Under the pieces are notes generated by a model that saw only the letters and a list, made by a program, of their open reading frames with translations, searched no databases and had not been told where the DNA came from. Made by a program: the position numbers and the translations under genes. 64,000 nucleotides of DNA. Origin: Malachius bipustulatus. Lineage: Eukaryota > Arthropoda > Insecta > Coleoptera > Melyridae. This document shows positions 60,891-64,000 of the stretch, piece after piece (the stretch's first letter is position 1; every line of letters starts with the position of its first letter). Location: the NCBI GenBank assembly GCA_910589415.1, contig OU342633.1, positions 34,664,210 through 34,728,209 of the forward strand, in the 5' to 3' direction.

Positions 60891-63800
60891 AATTAAATTG
60901 CGAAAAAGACACTCGAGTCACGGTTAATTAATAAAAAACTACCAATTACGAGAGTTCATTCTCGAGACCACTTTTGTATTCTCAACCAGTGCTGGTGAAA
61001 CGTGACGGTGAGACTGATTCGAGCTTCAAGCTTCAAGTCAAGCAATAAGCAATGTGAAGATAGACGAGTCGCCTCGTTGACATAGGAGAGGTGAAACAAT
61101 TTCCTTTCGCGTCATTTTTTGCGACTTGATAAACCGCATCTTCCGATCCAACCACCTTTATCTCTCCAACCACCTTTTATTTCCTTTTTATTTGATAAAA
61201 CAGTTCTAAAAATAATTTTTATGCATCCCGTTTCCTAAATTTTATTATTATTGCACTTAGTTCATTTAAATTATTTTTCGTGTCTTTGGATGAGAGCAAA
61301 AGAGACGCTTGGCCTCGATTCTATCGATACTTAGCTGCATTTATCGTATTGGTGCGATACAAGAACAGTAGAGTTAAAGATGGTCAGATCTTCAGCGGAA
61401 AAGATCTTGCTGCATGTGAATCGTTGGTTTTCTTCATTGCGGCCTGGTCCCTTGTGGTTATAGTTATTCACGAATTGTTTTCTTGGTAATTGATATTATA
61501 GACTTACGGTTTTGGAGAAGACCAATAATTATTATTGTACCTGGTAAATGATGTTCTGGTTAAATAACCTTAGAGCTGACGCCATTACCACAAAGAAGAA
61601 GTAGACAAGTACAGAACCAAAGAGTCCCCTCTAATGGTAATAAAAGAATAGAGGAGGATAAAATTTTAATTTGGCAGAATATGGGGGAATTGATTTTTTT
61701 GGGGTTGGCATCAATATTTGTACTGTGTTCGGTCTCCAATATTCCAAGATGGTCAAGGTGCCAGATACCAGCGGCATAGAGCATTTATACTGTCTGCTTG
61801 GAAATATCCACTCTGTAACTGGTCATCATGGAGTTAATTAATAAATTGTAATCACCCTCATATCTCTCAGCTCTCGTGGTGCCTTTAGAAAATGGGACCA
61901 AGGCCTTATAAGACTATACATTTTAAAGTTTACATAAAATATTACATTTTGACATCGATCATCTATTTTGATGTTTCATAGAACGGCTATTCTGGCAGAG
62001 TTGGAAAACTTGGTCTATAATTTATCTAGTAACCTTAAGAGGAGTAAGCCCTCCCACCAAATGGTGAAGATTTGGTCAAAAAAATTGATCTTTGATAGGT
62101 TAAACTTTTCTGATCTTCTCACATTGAAAAAAAATTCTAGAAATCGGCCAATAAGAAATTGTTACACAATCAGCGCACCTTGATATTCGCCCAAAAAATT
62201 TTCCGTTGAAAAAATAAGTTTTCCGATCCTTTCGGAAAATTAGCCGAACGATCGGAATCATTCCGCACGGGTACCGCATAAAGAAAAATCACTCGAATAG
62301 CCGAGTTTCATATTTGATGGCGTCGCCCTTACAATCAAAGTCGATCTTTATATTCTGACATCGAGATTGCATCTCATAGAACGACGAGCAATTTGAAAAA
62401 TATCAAAAGAAGAAAGGTCAGTCGAAAGGTGGTCATGTCTAAATTGTTGTCCGAGAACCCTATAAGTAAAGTTAACCCCTCGTTCTTAGGATGATCTCTA
62501 CCAAGAGTTGGTAGCGATCGTTCTAAAAATGTCTTAGAAACAACCTCGACAGTCGGACACGTTCAGTAGGAAAGGTCAACTTGTTGCGGACGCTGCAACC
62601 GTAACGGATTCACTTCTTTCGCTTGGCGGTGAAAATTGGTTTAACGTTTTCAAAATCAAGAAGATAATTCACTGTGTATGGGATTTCCTTCTCAGGATCT
62701 ACCTTATCAGAGAGTCTTCCCATTATCAGCGAATTACATTTTTTGGAAGCTCAGATGCAAGATTTTCTACCATGCTGATGGCTGATGGCATGCACAGCAA
62801 CATGCATCAATGATGTGCACTGAAAATTGACTCGCGATGTGTAAATCATTAATATTATTGCATGCACAGTCAGGTTTTAAAAACGAGTTATATAAAACTT
62901 CAATTTCTTAGAATAATATTTTTAGCTCCTGTTATTGAATTGGTAATGAGCATATATTAATTAAAATGTCTTCATCGGTCATCGCTATGATGAATAATTT
63001 GTTTTGGTTTGAATCTTTGTTTTGGTGTAGTCCAGTTCAAATATTCAAATATAAAGTATTCACAATAATAATTGATGATGGTACCTAAATGTTACATAAT
63101 TAAGTTGGTAGGATTGCGGATCTATTTTTACATACATTGACGTAGTAGAGATGTGTGATGTCATTTTTAATGACGTCAAAATCGGATTCTGTGCGTCTAT
63201 TCAAGTGCCTTGACCGGCTTATATTTATTTACATAAATTCCGGTCATCTCTATAAGCTATGCCAGTGAGGCAGTCTGCTCTTCAGGTTGATTCAAAGACA
63301 ATGGTAGACTTGGCATTTTGCTTTGCACCCCCAGGGAATTTTCTCTCCCTGATGGAAAAAAGCAAGGAGAAGAAGAGTTCAGTGATCTACAAAAAAAAAA
63401 GAAACAGTGTTTCCAACATGAATAAAATCCTTTATACAGGATGTTTTTAAAAATGTGTATTAAATGAATAGTGTGGCCAATAGCAAGGAAAAAAGTTGTT
63501 ATTATATCATGGTACCGCAAAGGCACCCTTTTTCGGCATCCAGTCAAAAAAAAACAGTTTTTTGACGATATCTCAGCAACCGTTTGAGGTACAGTAAAGG
63601 TACACAACTTTTGTACACATTTTATAATTTTTAAATGCTGATTGATTTTTTCATAATAATGGCAATGGGAGAGATTTTCATTTCAAGATGTTTGAGATTT
63701 TTTTGTACCCAATTTCTACCACATTGGTCAAAATTTTAAAGTACATTTCAAACCACTAATATTTTCTACGTAGAAAAAGTCAAAACTGTTGACAAAAGAA

Positions 63801-64000
63801 CCATTTTAGAAAAAAACTACATTTTGTGATGAAAAAAAATAGCAAAAACAAAATAACAAAACCCTGCAGTTAACATAAGAAACAATAATTGAAAAAATAG
63901 CCTCCTCCAACGGTCGAAGCAGGCTTACAAGTTACAACCCAAGTGGCAAGTCTTATATTTATATTGGTCGCTCATGAGGATGAGGCTCAACTCAAAATGA
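60891..64000. other. Upstream region of gene E, no further gene seen
   Basis: 60891-61380 and 61550-61980 align with the D upstream flank. From 62000 to the window end the DNA is A+T-rich without recognisable genes. The frame at 63257-63607 (minus) has no motif and no homology I can name. No sixth cSPH exon was found before the edge. Confidence 0.5.

Larger units (their letters stand above)
47441..61980. repeat. Segmental tandem duplication carrying genes D and E
   Basis: The first copy runs from about 47441 (GGAATACCATACCAGTCTTT) through gene D to its upstream flank at 55390. The second runs from about 55432 (GTGGTATACCGTACCAGTCTTT) through gene E to about 61980. Similarity continues upstream of the genes: 51088-51560 with 60891-61380, and 54475-54870 plus 55188-55390 with 61550-61980 (for example CATTTTAAAGTTTACATAAAA in both). 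Elements present in only one copy: the LINE (51770-54475) and MITE (54871-55187) in the D copy, and the Penelope-like pair (57601-58593) in the E copy. Confidence 0.8.

Noticed and set aside
63257..63607. 116-codon minus-strand frame near the window end
   Set aside because: No recognisable domain, Phe/Ser-rich from poly-T/AG tracts; no splice-linked partner seen.

Overview
The window is A+T-rich animal nuclear DNA, almost certainly from an insect. It has GT-AG introns, long introns packed with satellites and transposon debris, arthropod-type non-LTR and Penelope-like retroelements, and a family of clip-domain serine protease homologs (cSPHs) known from arthropod haemolymph. The order cannot be fixed from sequence alone. 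No bacterial operons, tRNA, rRNA or CRISPR array were seen.

The backbone is a tandem array of five paralogous cSPH genes, all on the minus strand: A (1306-9248), B (13023-23340), C (32768-35248), D (47831-51087) and E (55793-60890). I rebuilt all five from splice sites. In each, the exon lengths sum to an open frame running from a signal peptide, through a six-cysteine CLIP domain, a low-complexity linker and an S1-family domain, to a stop codon (451, 460, 431, 430 and 435 aa). All keep the catalytic His and Asp and the trypsin-type pocket residues, but the catalytic Ser is Gly (GDGGSP or GDGGGP instead of GDSGGP). They are therefore expected to be non-proteolytic. The closest described family is the PPAF-II / masquerade-like SPHs, secreted cofactors of prophenoloxidase activation and clotting cascades. 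Exon structure differs between members, recording intron loss and shift within the array.

Layout: 1-9.2 kb gene A, whose 4.9-kb first intron holds a ~165-bp satellite (about 16 units). 9.2-13 kb spacer. 13-23.3 kb gene B, with a 180-bp satellite and a complete solo LTR in intron 4 and a decayed reverse transcriptase (RT) in intron 1. 23.3-32.8 kb spacer with a large inverted repeat, a retroelement C-terminal fragment, a 35-bp-TIR hairpin and a 207-240-bp tandem repeat. 32.8-35.2 kb gene C. 35.2-47.8 kb spacer with a decayed LINE tail and a three-unit ~1-kb tandem array whose last unit is interrupted by an open-frame Jockey-like element with a clean target duplication. 47.8-51.1 kb gene D. 51.8-54.5 kb a decayed RNase H-bearing LINE, followed by a 317-bp MITE. 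55.8-60.9 kb gene E, with an inverted pair of Penelope-like GIY-YIG remnants in intron 1. 60.9-64 kb upstream region of E.

D and E are the youngest pair. Coding exons 2-4, the downstream region and the upstream flank all align, so the unit duplicated as a block; several transposons are present in only one copy and so mark insertions (or losses) after the duplication. Biologically the window reads as a lineage-specific expansion of secreted pseudoprotease cofactors in a repeat-rich immune locus.
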